Below, piece by piece: positions 23,716 to 32,606 of a stretch of 37,386 nt of DNA. The stretch is from the NCBI GenBank assembly GCA_001303695.1, contig LJUC01000040.1, positions 1-37,386 on the forward strand. The letters are read 5' to 3'. The position numbers and the translations under genes are program-made. The notes beneath the pieces are model-generated. The model did no database searches. It was given only the letters and a program-made list of their open reading frames with translations, and was not told the DNA's origin. This stretch comes from Phycisphaerae bacterium SM23_30. GTDB taxonomy: Bacteria > Planctomycetota > Phycisphaerae > Sedimentisphaerales > SM23-30. The first letter of the stretch is position 1. The number at the start of each line of letters is the position of its first letter.

Positions 23716-25341
23716 TTACTCCAGGTAACCTAAATCCGCTAATCTTTTTCCGATTTGTTCTTCCTCTGTTTTTGTTAATTCATGCTCATCAAACACACCA
23801 ATCCGGCTCAAGGCGGGCGGCGCTTTTTGTTCGGCGGGAATTTGTTTAGGCGGTTCTTTAAAGCACTTCTCTAGAACGATCCCTTCCAGATGATCCGGTA
23901 TGGGGACTTTTATGGCGGCATAAATAGTAGGCAATATATCAACAATATCGGCATCCAGACAAATCCCGGCTTTAATGTCGCCGCCTTTAAGAATATACAT
24001 TCCCTCCCGGCGATGGTAGCCTCCCGGACGCTCTTGATCCTGTGGCTCGATAAATTTCGTTCCTCTCAGCGATCTTATCGGCCAATAGCCGTCCGCCGCC
24101 CCAAGTATCAAATCACCAAAACAAGCACTATTTTCATCGGCGACTCCGTATAATTGCTGGGGCGTCTGGGCCGAAGCAAATATCCGCTTTCCCGTTTGAG
24201 GATCACGCACCTGAAGGAAGCGCTCTGTCAATTCGGATATAAGACGTTGGTAAGGTTCGCCCTGCTCCACCAGGCCGCCTTTTTGACGTCCTTTAACGTT
24301 CAAATAGACAAACCCGTGATGAGCGACATGTGCCGCCACGGCCTGCGTGGCCGACCAATCCAGTTTTAAACGGTCGATCAGATCCATGGATCCTTGTCCG
24401 TGTCCCATTTTTCGTCCCAACATCTTTAGTATGTTACGTTTTAGCCGCAAACCTATATGACGGGAAGAATCCTGCCGCCGGAGAAATCCCCATTCCTCCA
24501 GCAGAAAATTGGGTTTAACCTTGGCATAGCAAGGCCCGTGCCCATGATCGCTGACCACTACCACCAGATCATTGGCACCCTCCGCAAACTGTGTTAATCG
24601 CCCGAGGGTGTTATCGAGACATTCAAACATATCAAACATTTGTTCCGCCCGATCAGGACGATCCGCCCAGCCCGCCGGGGTGGCATAATACCATACCCGA
24701 TGTAAAATGGCGTCCAATTGCTGAATCTGCACCAGCATTACGTCCCATCCATAACGCTTCGTCACCAATTCAGCCAGCTTATAACTGTTCTCAAAACTGC
24801 GTTTTGAAGACGCCATCACCCGCGCAAAAACACTGTCATCGCCCATGTCATCGTTTTCCCAGTCGCGTAATAAAACGTCGTACTCCGGTACCCGCTCCAG
24901 AATCTGTCGCTTCAGTTTCTTCGGATAAGTAAATTCTGCTTCTCTCCCCGGATGCCCGTACCCCGATACCATCACCCCATTGACAGGATAAGGCGGATAC
25001 GTCTGCGGTAGATTCAGCGAAGCCACCTTATAACCCAGCCGACTCAAATAACTCCACATGGTTTCCACGGCGATGCTTTGGGAGGTGGTATAACGCAACC
25101 GGTTGGTCGTCACGTCATACATTTCCCAATCGACAACCCCATGCGTACCCGGATAAACGCCCGTCATCAACGACGTCCAGGCCGGCGGCGTCATCGGGGG
25201 ATAGGTCGAACGCAGCACTCCCTGACAACCTTCATCCCGTAACTCCTTAAGAAATAACATCTTACCCCGTTCAATCACGGGATTGAAAACATCCCACGTC
25301 CCGCTGTCTATCCCAATTATAATTACTTTTTTATCAGCCAT
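23716..25341 (-). CDS. Alkaline-phosphatase-superfamily phosphodiesterase/nucleotide pyrophosphatase
   Basis: A 541-residue protein of the type I phosphodiesterase/nucleotide pyrophosphatase family. Two-metal-site residues visible: Asp in IIIGIDSGTWD (about 11), the nucleophile Thr/Ser region STYPPMTPPAWTSLMTG (about 45-61), IQQLDAILHRVW (about 208-219), VVVSDHGHGP (about 260-269) and PGGYHRREG (about 440-448), which all fit the usual order. No signal peptide or transmembrane helix is evident, so it is probably cytoplasmic. The C-terminal 60 residues are charged. It hydrolyses or transfers a phosphate or phosphonate ester; location beside glycan genes suggests a phospho-substituent role. It diverges from the 25536-28133 operon. 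Confidence 0.9.
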   Translation of the reverse strand: MADKKVIIIGIDSGTWDVFNPVIERGKMLFLKELRDEGCQGVLRSTYPPMTPPAWTSLMTGVYPGTHGVVDWEMYDVTTNRLRYTTSQSIAVETMWSYLSRLGYKVASLNLPQTYPPYPVNGVMVSGYGHPGREAEFTYPKKLKRQILERVPEYDVLLRDWENDDMGDDSVFARVMASSKRSFENSYKLAELVTKRYGWDVMLVQIQQLDAILHRVWYYATPAGWADRPDRAEQMFDMFECLDNTLGRLTQFAEGANDLVVVVSDHGHGPCYAKVKPNFLLEEWGFLRRQDSSRHIGLRLKRNILKMLGRKMGHGQGSMDLIDRLKLDWSATQAVAAHVAHHGFVYLNVKGRQKGGLVEQGEPYQRLISELTERFLQVRDPQTGKRIFASAQTPQQLYGVADENSACFGDLILGAADGYWPIRSLRGTKFIEPQDQERPGGYHRREGMYILKGGDIKAGICLDADIVDILPTIYAAIKVPIPDHLEGIVLEKCFKEPPKQIPAEQKAPPALSRIGVFDEHELTKTEEEQIGKRLADLGYLE

Positions 25342-25418
25342 ACCCTTTATTCTTCCATAAAATATATTAAAATACCTCTATAACAAACGCAATGAAAAAT
25401 AGTTTACTTCATTCGTCC

Positions 25419-25447
25419 TTGGCGAAAATAACTCTAGATAATATAAA
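25419..25447 (+). promoter_or_regulatory. Promoter of the glycan-phosphate-type operon
   Basis: TTGGCG (25419-25424) and TATAAA (25442-25447) are separated by 17 bases. The predicted leader before the ATG at 25536 is about 80 bases. It lies in the divergent region with the phosphodiesterase gene. Confidence 0.5.
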
Positions 25448-25535
25448 AAACTACCGTAAGATTATTCTTAAGGCGCCCTTGGATCGTTGATGTTTTAACA
25501 ACTAAACTTCATCATTGTACAAAAGGTTCTGCAAA

Positions 25536-26249
25536 ATGAATTCATCCAGTCCCACGATGGTGATATTGGCCGCGGGGGTCGGCTCCCGACTCGGTAAATC
25601 CGAACCCAAATGCTTCTCGGTGCTGCCGGACGGGCAAACCATCCTTGCCCGGCAAATAAATTTGGCTCGGCGTAACGGCGTTCGATCCTTGATCATCGTC
25701 TGCGGCTTTAAAAAATCGCTGCTCATGGAAAAACATCCCGACGTCTTATACTGCTATAATCCTTCTTTTCACGTAACCAATACATCAAAAAGTTTATGGC
25801 GGGCCTTGAATATGTGCTCCGGCGATGTCATTTGGACCAATGGTGATATTGTCTTCCATGAAGAAGTGCTCAAAAACCTTATCGCCGCCGGCGGTAACGT
25901 CGTCGTGGTTGACGAAAAAGATTGCGGAGATGAAGAGATAAAATATTGTACCTCACCCCAAGGCCACATCGCCGAAATATCCAAAAATGTCCGTGCCTCC
26001 CGGGGCGAAGCTTTGGGTCTCAATCGCATCTCCGCCGCTGACTTGCCCACCCTGGTCGATTGCCTCTCTAATTGTGCCGACGATGATTATTTCGAAAAGG
26101 CTATTGAACTTAGCATTGAAAAGGACGTTATCTGGAAACCGCTCGGCGTCGGTGAGTTGCCTGTTATTGAAGTGGATTTTGACGCCGACTGGGAAAAAGT
26201 TAAAAAAATATTCTCCCTTACTCCCAACCCCACAAAATCACCCGGTTAA
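25536..26249 (+). CDS. Sugar/alcohol-phosphate nucleotidyltransferase
   Basis: A 237-residue NTP-transferase of the GT-A-like nucleotidyltransferase fold. The N-terminus has MVILAAGVGSRLG, then a lysine-containing SEPKCFSVL, the pattern of LicC-like (choline-phosphate) and other sugar-phosphate nucleotidyltransferases; a metal site is plausible at TNGDIVF. The start is ATG 25536, with AAAAGG (25521-25526) 9 bases upstream; an in-frame TTG at 25515 overlaps that site and is rejected. It probably makes a CDP-activated alcohol or sugar for the downstream CDP-glycerol-transferase-like enzyme, which starts only 4 bases after its stop. That partnership is inference; the exact substrate is unknown. 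Confidence 0.85.
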   Translation: MNSSSPTMVILAAGVGSRLGKSEPKCFSVLPDGQTILARQINLARRNGVRSLIIVCGFKKSLLMEKHPDVLYCYNPSFHVTNTSKSLWRALNMCSGDVIWTNGDIVFHEEVLKNLIAAGGNVVVVDEKDCGDEEIKYCTSPQGHIAEISKNVRASRGEALGLNRISAADLPTLVDCLSNCADDDYFEKAIELSIEKDVIWKPLGVGELPVIEVDFDADWEKVKKIFSLTPNPTKSPG

Positions 26250-26253
26250 TTTT

Positions 26254-27480
26254 ATGAGTTCGTTCCCCAAAAAATTAGCTGCATTTTCCCGAACTCTCCT
26301 GCTGATTCCCGAATTTCCCTATCGTTGGCTCCGCCGTCGGCTTAGCCCCCGGCGAAATATCCTTTTCAACGTTGTCCTGGAAAACCACTTTGATCTATTC
26401 GCCCCTGTTTACCACCGCCTCCGTAAAGACCCCCGCCTTCAAATCTGTTTCACCAACTCTCAGAAGCCTCGTTCCGCCGAACCGGATTTTTGCAGGCAGC
26501 ATGGCCTTAATCCTTCATGTTTTCTACCCCAACGACGCATCCTCCTGCGCCGCTGGGATCTTTGTATCGAGGCCGACTATGCCTTTCCCCTGATCGCCCG
26601 CCCCGCCTGCTCGGTGCAGACCTTCCACGGCAATGCCGATAAAGTCACGCGCAGCGGCCGAAATTTCATCCTCCATCGCGACTTGAAACACTACGACGCC
26701 CTTTTCTGCATGTCACCCGACCACGTAGAAACCCTGCATCAGGCCGGTCTGCTTAAGCATAAAAAAGCCGCTTTCTGCATCGGTTACCCCAAACTAGATG
26801 CTCTCGTCGATGGCTCTATCCACCGCGATGAAGTCCTCAAGTCATACGGCGCCGATCCTTCCCGACGCTCTGTTTTATACGCACCCTCCTGGGATCCTCA
26901 ACTTAGTCTCGAACAAATCGGAACCGAATTGATTAATCTGCTCTCCGGCCGGCGCTGGGCCTTCCTGGTTAAACCACACCCGAAATCATTTCACTTCAAA
27001 CCAAACGATTCCGATCAGAAGGCTCCGTCCGGAAAAGACTGGAAAACTTTCCTCGACCAACTCCACCGGGACCGCCGTCTCATTCACCTGACCGACCAGA
27101 ACACCTCCCGCTATCTGACCGCTGCCGATGTCCTTATCACCGATCATGGATCCACCCTCTTTGAATACATGATTCTTGATCGGCCCATCCTCTATTATGA
27201 TACTCCCCAGGCCAACGCCCAAATATCCTTCAAAAACACCCTGAAAAAAATCCGTGCCGCCGCTTATTCCTTTCAAACCCCGGATCAGGCCCTGCAATTA
27301 CTGAAAAAAAACCATATACCTGACAAAACATACATGGCCCAGGCCCGAAAAGAGCTCTTCGCACAACGCTTTTACCAAGTCGGCACCGCCACCGACCGGG
27401 CCGTTGCCGCTATTTATAAGCTGCTAAAACTGCCCCTCCCCGATAAAGATCATAACTTGCCCGATGCTAATAAAATATAA
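26254..27480 (+). CDS. CDP-glycerol glycerophosphotransferase-like protein (TagB/TagF family)
   Basis: A 408-residue GT-B-type protein. The family hallmarks are in the C-terminal half: CIGYPKLDALVDG, RSVLYAPSWDPQLSLEQ, FLVKPHPKS and the donor-binding LTAADVLITDHGSTLFEYMILDRPILYYD. VQTFHGNADK in the first half matches the catalytic His region. The true start is the ATG at 26254; the frame stays open further upstream only because it overlaps the preceding gene. In firmicutes these enzymes polymerise or prime teichoic acids; in Gram-negative-type bacteria they add polyol phosphates to capsules or other glycans. It sits between the nucleotidyltransferase and a methyltransferase with 4- and 8-base gaps, a compact operon. 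Confidence 0.87.
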   Translation: MSSFPKKLAAFSRTLLLIPEFPYRWLRRRLSPRRNILFNVVLENHFDLFAPVYHRLRKDPRLQICFTNSQKPRSAEPDFCRQHGLNPSCFLPQRRILLRRWDLCIEADYAFPLIARPACSVQTFHGNADKVTRSGRNFILHRDLKHYDALFCMSPDHVETLHQAGLLKHKKAAFCIGYPKLDALVDGSIHRDEVLKSYGADPSRRSVLYAPSWDPQLSLEQIGTELINLLSGRRWAFLVKPHPKSFHFKPNDSDQKAPSGKDWKTFLDQLHRDRRLIHLTDQNTSRYLTAADVLITDHGSTLFEYMILDRPILYYDTPQANAQISFKNTLKKIRAAAYSFQTPDQALQLLKKNHIPDKTYMAQARKELFAQRFYQVGTATDRAVAAIYKLLKLPLPDKDHNLPDANKI

Positions 27481-27488
27481 AAGATTAC

Positions 27489-28133
27489 ATGCAAATCGAC
27501 TACGTACAATTTCATCAGAGACAGGACCGCACCCAATATCTCTTTGATAAATTCCGCCCCTATTTACAAGGCGCTGTCCTTGATGTGGGCTGCGACCGCG
27601 CCTATCTCAAAAGCCTCTTGCCCCACTGCCGCTATATCGGTATTGATCTTGCCGGAACCCCTGACGTTCAACTCAACCTGGAACAAACCGATCGGCTGCC
27701 TTTTGATGACGACCAATTTGATTGCGTCGTCTGTGCCGACGTCCTCGAACACCTCGATAATTTGCACTGTATCTTTGCCGAACTGTTGCGCGTATCCAGA
27801 CGCTACCTTATTATTTCACTGCCCAATAACTGGAACGCCGCCCGCGTCCCCCTTCAACGCGGCAGGGGTTCTTTCGCTCACTACGGCTTGCCCCCCGATA
27901 AACCCCAGGATCGACATAAATGGTTTTTCTCATTGACTGATGCCCGCGATTTTATCCTCGAACGTTTAAAAAGACACCCAAACATGCAAATAATCGAAGA
28001 ACGAATCTGTGAAAAACCGCGCCATCCCCTCCGCCGCCTACCCCGAAGACTCCGCTATCCCGCCCCCTGGCGCTACCTCAACCGTTACGCCCACACCCTC
28101 TGGACTGTCCTGCAAAAAAATTCTCTCTCTTAA
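27489..28133 (+). CDS. SAM-dependent class I methyltransferase
   Basis: A 214-residue methyltransferase. Motif I GAVLDVGCDRAYL (about 28-40), the acidic end of strand 2 in YIGIDLAG, motif II PFDDDQFDCVVCADVLEHL (about 71-89), and LLRVSRRYLIISLPNNW (about 99-115) are in the standard order of a Methyltransf_11-like Rossmann fold. The C-terminus is rich in Arg and Pro (RRLPRRLRYPAPWRYLNRY) and may bind an anionic or membrane partner. It closes the operon with the nucleotidyltransferase and TagB-like genes, so a terminal methylation of the same glycan is a plausible guess. Its TAA overlaps the stop of the convergent lipoprotein gene. Confidence 0.88.
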   Translation: MQIDYVQFHQRQDRTQYLFDKFRPYLQGAVLDVGCDRAYLKSLLPHCRYIGIDLAGTPDVQLNLEQTDRLPFDDDQFDCVVCADVLEHLDNLHCIFAELLRVSRRYLIISLPNNWNAARVPLQRGRGSFAHYGLPPDKPQDRHKWFFSLTDARDFILERLKRHPNMQIIEERICEKPRHPLRRLPRRLRYPAPWRYLNRYAHTLWTVLQKNSLS

Positions 28134-28735
28134 TGAATCCGAGTTTCCACCATCTTCTGAATTTCAAACACCTTTCCCGTTAGAGCCTCGGAAAATTTCA
28201 GCTTCACGGTAAGATGCTCATGTGCCGGCCTTTTCCCTGAAGGCCAATCCAACTCAAATTTGAAATGATCGGTCAAGGGACCGCCCAGCCAATATTTCCG
28301 CAGTTCTTCCATGCCAAAGTGCCATTGTCCCATTTGCCTTTCCCCTTCGGCCGCCTCCAAATCCCACAACTCTATTTCTACTTCACCTGCCACTTTAATA
28401 TTATCCCCGTATCGATCCAGCGGCGTCAAATATACCATGATACCATCTTCAAAACCATCTTTATCTTTATCGTGAGCCCGTGTAAACCGCCCGAACTCCA
28501 CCCGCTCTACCTGCACCAGTTGATCCAGGTTCTCACTGGGCATGCCCCGCAGCCGCGCTAGCTGTCGTTTTAGTCCCTCGATTTGTTTATCCTGTTCGAT
28601 AATCTGCCGTTTCAGACGGGTATTTTCCTGCTCCAAATCTACTCCCGGTTCTGCCGGAGGTTTCTTAACTCCGTTGCAGCCGATCATCAGCCCCCCCGCC
28701 CCCAGCCAAACTATGAACACCCCCAAGCGCCGCAT
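28130..28735 (-). CDS. Lipoprotein with N-terminal coiled coil
   Basis: A 201-residue exported protein of no assigned function. The signal ends in GGLMIGC, a lipobox with Cys20, so it is probably lipid-anchored. Residues about 33-66 form a coiled coil (LEQENTRLKRQIIEQDKQIEGLKRQLARL). The rest (about 70-201) is a beta-rich domain with RVEFGRFTRAHDKDKDGFEDGIMVYLTPLD and a closing HLTVKLKF. The DKDKDG stretch could bind calcium. I do not recognise the family. It converges with the methyltransferase gene; the two stop codons share two bases. It lies about 55 bases downstream of clpP1 on the same strand, so it may belong to that transcript. Confidence 0.8.
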   Translation of the reverse strand: MRRLGVFIVWLGAGGLMIGCNGVKKPPAEPGVDLEQENTRLKRQIIEQDKQIEGLKRQLARLRGMPSENLDQLVQVERVEFGRFTRAHDKDKDGFEDGIMVYLTPLDRYGDNIKVAGEVEIELWDLEAAEGERQMGQWHFGMEELRKYWLGGPLTDHFKFELDWPSGKRPAHEHLTVKLKFSEALTGKVFEIQKMVETRIH

Positions 28736-28790
28736 AACCGCTCCTTTATCTTACAAATAACCAACTCCACAAAATGGTAATTGTCCGTTT

Positions 28791-29402
28791 TTAATCGTCT
28801 GTTTCTTTCTCCGGGATCTTCTCCAGAATCTTATCCGCCAGCCCGTATTCAACCGCCTGCTGTGCGTCCATCCAGTAGTTGCGGTCGCAGTCTTTTTCGA
28901 TCGTCGCCAGATCTTTGCCGGTGTGGCGGGCGATAATGTTATACAATCGGCGCCGCACCCGAATCATCTCTTCCGCTTCAATCTGCAGATCCGTCGCCGG
29001 ACCGGTGATCCGACCCCGGATCAGGGGCTGATGCAGCAGGACGCTCGCATGGGGCAGCATATGACGTTTACCCGCCGTCCCCCCTAACAGCAGCACCGCC
29101 CCCATACTCGCCGCTAATCCCACGCAATAGGTGCTCACTTCGCAGCGTAGATAACGCATCGTATCATAAATCGCCAATCCCGCCGTCACCGAACCGCCCG
29201 GCGAATTAACGTAAAAATGAACATCCGCCTTGGCGTCTTCGTTGCTCAAAAATAGCATCTGGGCGATAATCAGATTGGCCGTCTCGTCGTCCATCGCTCC
29301 CCCCAGAAATATCACCCGGTCTTTCAGCAAACGCGAATAAATATCATACGCCCTCTCTCCTCTGCCCGTTGTCTCGATTACCATCGGTACCAGATTTGAC
29401 AT
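28791..29402 (-). CDS. clpP: ATP-dependent Clp protease proteolytic subunit (paralogue 1)
   Basis: The tetradecameric serine peptidase of Clp complexes, 203 residues. The catalytic triad is intact: Ser99 in [11 protein letters not shown], His124 in SVLLHQP, and Asp173 in [10 protein letters not shown]. The hydrophobic-pocket and handle segments [19 protein letters not shown] and [13 protein letters not shown] are canonical. Its N-terminus starts [26 protein letters not shown], near the usual ClpP start. It is the last peptidase gene of the tig-clpP2-lipoprotein-clpP1 block. No clpX or other unfoldase is in the window. Confidence 0.97.
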   Translation of the reverse strand: MSNLVPMVIETTGRGERAYDIYSRLLKDRVIFLGGAMDDETANLIIAQMLFLSNEDAKADVHFYVNSPGGSVTAGLAIYDTMRYLRCEVSTYCVGLAASMGAVLLLGGTAGKRHMLPHASVLLHQPLIRGRITGPATDLQIEAEEMIRVRRRLYNIIARHTGKDLATIEKDCDRNYWMDAQQAVEYGLADKILEKIPEKETDD

Positions 29403-29418
29403 CTCTGACCTCGTTTCT

Positions 29419-30075
29419 TTACAGCTTTAAAGTCGCCTGTTCACTATCCACCGTCTCAATGGTGATCACGTTTGATTTTATCCTGCCAAACCACAAACGT
29501 CCCGAAAATCCTTTTACGTCTTCGCCGGTTTTAATATCAGGATTTTCTTCTATATCTTCTCTGGCTACGCCTTCGAATAGCGCTGTGATACTGTATTTCC
29601 CCGGCGTTTTCCAAATACCATTCTCTTCAAATATATAATCGTCCTTATTAATGATTTCTCTCAAAAACCAGCTCGAATGAGGTTTAATAGTCGTCATCCG
29701 CGCCCATCGCGCCAACGGGACTTCCGGCTGTCTTAGCGCATATGCCGTTTCCTTACCCTGCCGGTCGCGAATTTCAAAACGCAGGTGCTTAAGACCCGCG
29801 CCGACAATCTGGATGATCCCTACTTCCTCTTTGGTGATGTTCTCAAGCTGGTAGGCGATCTTTATGGGTTCGCCGACCTCATAAACCTCCTTATCGCTCG
29901 TGATAGCTGCCCGCAGCCCTTTAACTCTGCCTCCGGGCTCAAGACCATAATCATCGACATAAGCCGTCTTCTCACATCCGTTAACAGCCCACCACACCAT
30001 CATAAGGCTTGCCGCACACCATATTCTCCTGCCCCCCCTTAAAAAAACCGCTTCTCTCTTTCCCAAACAACCCAT
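29419..30075 (-). CDS. Lipoprotein or exported protein with beta-sandwich domain
   Basis: A 218-residue protein of no assigned function, encoded between the two clpP genes. A hydrophobic signal ends in WWAVNGC (Cys34), a likely lipobox. The mature part resembles an immunoglobulin-like/BsuPI-type domain: [28 protein letters not shown] (about 55-82) is a pattern of secreted inhibitors and surface proteins, and a second sheet ends at [16 protein letters not shown] lies about 12 bases before the ATG. Its position inside a Clp operon is unexpected for an exported protein, since Clp acts in the cytoplasm; 16 bases separate it from clpP1 and about 120 from clpP2. Confidence 0.78.
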   Translation of the reverse strand: MGCLGKREAVFLRGGRRIWCAASLMMVWWAVNGCEKTAYVDDYGLEPGGRVKGLRAAITSDKEVYEVGEPIKIAYQLENITKEEVGIIQIVGAGLKHLRFEIRDRQGKETAYALRQPEVPLARWARMTTIKPHSSWFLREIINKDDYIFEENGIWKTPGKYSITALFEGVAREDIEENPDIKTGEDVKGFSGRLWFGRIKSNVITIETVDSEQATLKL

Positions 30076-30198
30076 CGCTATTCAGATTTCCTTAACTTGG
30101 CATCCCGAAAAATGATTCTTCCCTTCTAACTTAAACCTAAACTTATTATTACTCCTTCATCCAAAATTTCATTGTTAATTTGAATTTATATGTTTAAT

Positions 30199-30855
30199 TC
30201 ATTTTTTCTTGTCGTCCTTTTTCGTTTCTTCCCCTGACAGGACCTCATCTATCAATCCGTATTCTTTAGCCTCTTCGGCGCTCATGTACCGATCCCGTTC
30301 GGTTTCCGCTTGTATCTTTTCCAGGCTTTGACCCGTGTGCTTGGCAAATATCCCATTTATCATGTCTTTGGTCTTTAATATCTCTTCCGCCTGGATCTTG
30401 ACGTCCGCCGCCTGACCCCCGATCCCGCCCCAGGGTTGATGCAGCATGATCTGAGCGTGCGGCAGAGCAAAACGCTTGCTTTTTGTCCCCGCCGCCAGAA
30501 TCAACGCCGCCCCGCTCATCGCATGACCCACGCAATACGTGCAAATGTCTGATTTTAAAAATTGCATCGTATCGTATATTGCCATCGTATCATCCACGCT
30601 GCCCCCCGGACAATTGATATACAAATGAATATCGGTGCCTCGTTTGATATTGTCCAGATAAAGCATCGATTTGATCACCACCGAGCAGATGGTCCCTTGG
30701 TTCGTTAAAAACGAGGGGTCCAGCGGCAGATCCAGAAAGATAATCCGGTTCTCCAGCAGCATCTCGTTAAGACCCATCTCTCGCGTCCGCTGATAATGAC
30801 CCGCTCCCTGCAGTCTTGCCCGTTGTTCCACTAGCTCCGGCCGCCATAACTCCAT
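30199..30855 (-). CDS. clpP: ATP-dependent Clp protease proteolytic subunit (paralogue 2)
   Basis: A second ClpP, 218 residues from ATG 30855, chosen because GAGAGGA lies 8 bases upstream; an in-frame TTG at 30882 is poorer. The triad Ser114 in GHAMSGAALIL, His139 in QIMLHQPWG, and Asp188 in ETERDRYM is intact, so both paralogues look active. The N-terminus MELWRPELVEQRARLQ is unlike paralogue 1, and the C-terminus ends in a lysine/aspartate-rich tail (TKKDDKKK). Bacteria with two ClpP forms often build mixed rings; that is family knowledge. It follows tig directly on the same strand. Confidence 0.96.
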   Translation of the reverse strand: MELWRPELVEQRARLQGAGHYQRTREMGLNEMLLENRIIFLDLPLDPSFLTNQGTICSVVIKSMLYLDNIKRGTDIHLYINCPGGSVDDTMAIYDTMQFLKSDICTYCVGHAMSGAALILAAGTKSKRFALPHAQIMLHQPWGGIGGQAADVKIQAEEILKTKDMINGIFAKHTGQSLEKIQAETERDRYMSAEEAKEYGLIDEVLSGEETKKDDKKK

Positions 30856-30908
30856 CGCAAAATCCTCTCTCTTAAAATTCAATTACTCTATGGCAATATA
30901 TTAACCAT

Positions 30909-32474
30909 CTACTCATCCACTTTTTCCGAAGGAGGCTTCCGTTTTGCTTCCTTTCGGACCCCCTTTTTGGTCGTCTTTTTTTCAGCTTTTTTCTTTTCGG
31001 CCTTTTTTACCTTCGCAGTTGATTTCTTTTCTTTCGCCGCTTCGTCCTGAGGCGTTTTATCACTCTTGGTGCTCTTAAGCGTCCGGGGCTTCCGTTTTTT
31101 GGGCTTCTCCTCAGGCTCCGGCTCCTTCACCGGAGCGTCCACCACCTCCGCCATCTCCAGAATCTTATCCACCGCCCGCTCATCGCGAATCTGGTTTTTC
31201 AACGATTCCAGCCGCCCTTCACGATCCAGTTCCTCTTTCACACGCTCCGGACGACGACCATATCGCGCCGCTATCTGCGCCACCACCCCATTTACTTCCG
31301 CCTCGCTCACGCTGACCTCCAGCTTCTCGGCCACCTTATCCATAACAAAGCTCATCTTCAACTGTCGGTTCGCCTCTTCACTCGATGAGGCCCGCAGCCT
31401 CTCCAGATTCTCTTCGATCATCTCTCGGGCAATCCCCTGTTGCAGCAAGTCGTAATATCGCCGCGCTAAAAAGCGATCGGCATAGCGTGCCGCTACTCCT
31501 TCCGGCAGTTCAAATCCCACCTTCTCGTCCAGATATTTATATACCTGCTGGGCCATCATCCGACGTATCTCGTTTTCCGCCTGCTGCTCCAAACCTTCCT
31601 CGATCCTCCGTTTAAGTTCCCCTTCATCGCTAACTCCCATCCTCTCGAAAAATCCCTCATTCAGTTCTGCCGGGATCAATCGGCTGATGCCCTTGACTTC
31701 GATATTAAATTCCGCCTTTTTGCCTCGATATTCTTCTTTCTCGTGCGTATCGGATATCTCAGCACGGCAGCTTTTTACCTGCCCGATTGCTGCTCCCTTG
31801 AGCGCCTCGGCCATATCCTCGACATATACTCCCATCACCACCGTCGGTCCCACCCGCATCGAATAATTCTCCTCTCGTTCCTCTTCGTCTTCTCCCTCGA
31901 CCTTCATCACCACGTCGGCCCGCACTAAATCGTCTTCTTTCGCCGCCTCGTCGGTTATCTCCTCTGAGTGCCCGTGACGTTTCCGCAGCTCATCTAACGC
32001 CTCCGCCACACGCTGCTCGGTCACCTCAAACAACGGCTTCTCGATCTCCGGATCAAAATCCACCTCCCCCAACACCTCGAATTTCTGCTCCTCTTCGATC
32101 TGTTCAAACGCCTGGGCCATCAACCGCAGTTTAGACTGATCCGATATGTCCTTGCCGTAACGTTTCTCAATCAAACGTCGCGGCGCCCGACCCTTCCGAA
32201 ATCCCGGCACCTCCGCCTTCCAACGCAGCTCCCCGTACTGACGATCCAGCTCCTTATCTATCTCCTTCCGCGGTATCTCCACCGATATCTTCTTCTTCCA
32301 AGGCCCCGAATCCGCCACCTGAACCGTACACCGAAATTTCTTCTCTGCCTCAACCTGCTCGTCCTGTATAGTTCCCTCCGTCGCCATCGGCTCGTCCTCA
32401 GTCGCCGGTGCCGCTTGATCCTGTCCTTCCTCGACCATATCTTGATCCTGTACTTTATCGTCCGCTTCCACCAT
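30909..32474 (-). CDS. tig: Trigger factor with extended acidic N-terminus and lysine-rich C-terminal tail
   Basis: Ribosome-associated chaperone and peptidyl-prolyl isomerase that meets nascent chains. About 521 residues from ATG 32474 (a GTG 3 bases further up is possible; GGGAG lies upstream), roughly 85 longer than the usual 430-440. Layout: an acidic, low-complexity extension (about 1-45); the ribosome-binding domain with the signature GFRKGRAP (about 92-98); a PPIase-like region (about 175-275, FNIEVKGISRLIPAELN near its end); the C-terminal arm domain (about 285-440); then about 78 residues with some 25 lysines, interspersed with Ala, Pro and Thr, like a histone H1 tail. It leads the tig-clpP2-lipoprotein-clpP1 group. 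Confidence 0.93.
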   Translation of the reverse strand: MVEADDKVQDQDMVEEGQDQAAPATEDEPMATEGTIQDEQVEAEKKFRCTVQVADSGPWKKKISVEIPRKEIDKELDRQYGELRWKAEVPGFRKGRAPRRLIEKRYGKDISDQSKLRLMAQAFEQIEEEQKFEVLGEVDFDPEIEKPLFEVTEQRVAEALDELRKRHGHSEEITDEAAKEDDLVRADVVMKVEGEDEEEREENYSMRVGPTVVMGVYVEDMAEALKGAAIGQVKSCRAEISDTHEKEEYRGKKAEFNIEVKGISRLIPAELNEGFFERMGVSDEGELKRRIEEGLEQQAENEIRRMMAQQVYKYLDEKVGFELPEGVAARYADRFLARRYYDLLQQGIAREMIEENLERLRASSSEEANRQLKMSFVMDKVAEKLEVSVSEAEVNGVVAQIAARYGRRPERVKEELDREGRLESLKNQIRDERAVDKILEMAEVVDAPVKEPEPEEKPKKRKPRTLKSTKSDKTPQDEAAKEKKSTAKVKKAEKKKAEKKTTKKGVRKEAKRKPPSEKVDE

Positions 32475-32541
32475 CACTTATCTACTCCCATCTGAAAAAT
32501 ATCATTGATCCAAAGAGCCGCAACCGCCGCTTTTCGGGTGG

Positions 32542-32566
32542 CAGGCCCAAGCAAAACCTGGGCCTG
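32542..32566. repeat. Hairpin upstream of tig
   Basis: CAGGCCCA (32542-32549) and TGGGCCTG (32559-32566) are a perfect 8-bp inverted repeat with a 9-base loop, about 70 bases upstream of the tig start. It would lie in the tig leader if transcription starts further up. No T-tract follows directly on either strand. Confidence 0.5.
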
Positions 32567-32606
32567 GTCTTCGAAAACCTCTCCTTTTTACCTAAAACCA
32601 AAAGGT

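Noticed and set aside
25521-25540. Similarity between the nucleotidyltransferase start region and the end of the MITE-like element (AAAAGGTTC, then TGCAAAAT)
   Set aside because: It covers only about 20 bases with a gap and no inverted partner, so it is likely chance.
28130-28133. Shared bases of two convergent stop codons as a regulatory feature
   Set aside because: Tight convergent gene ends are common, and nothing else in the sequence suggests regulation.
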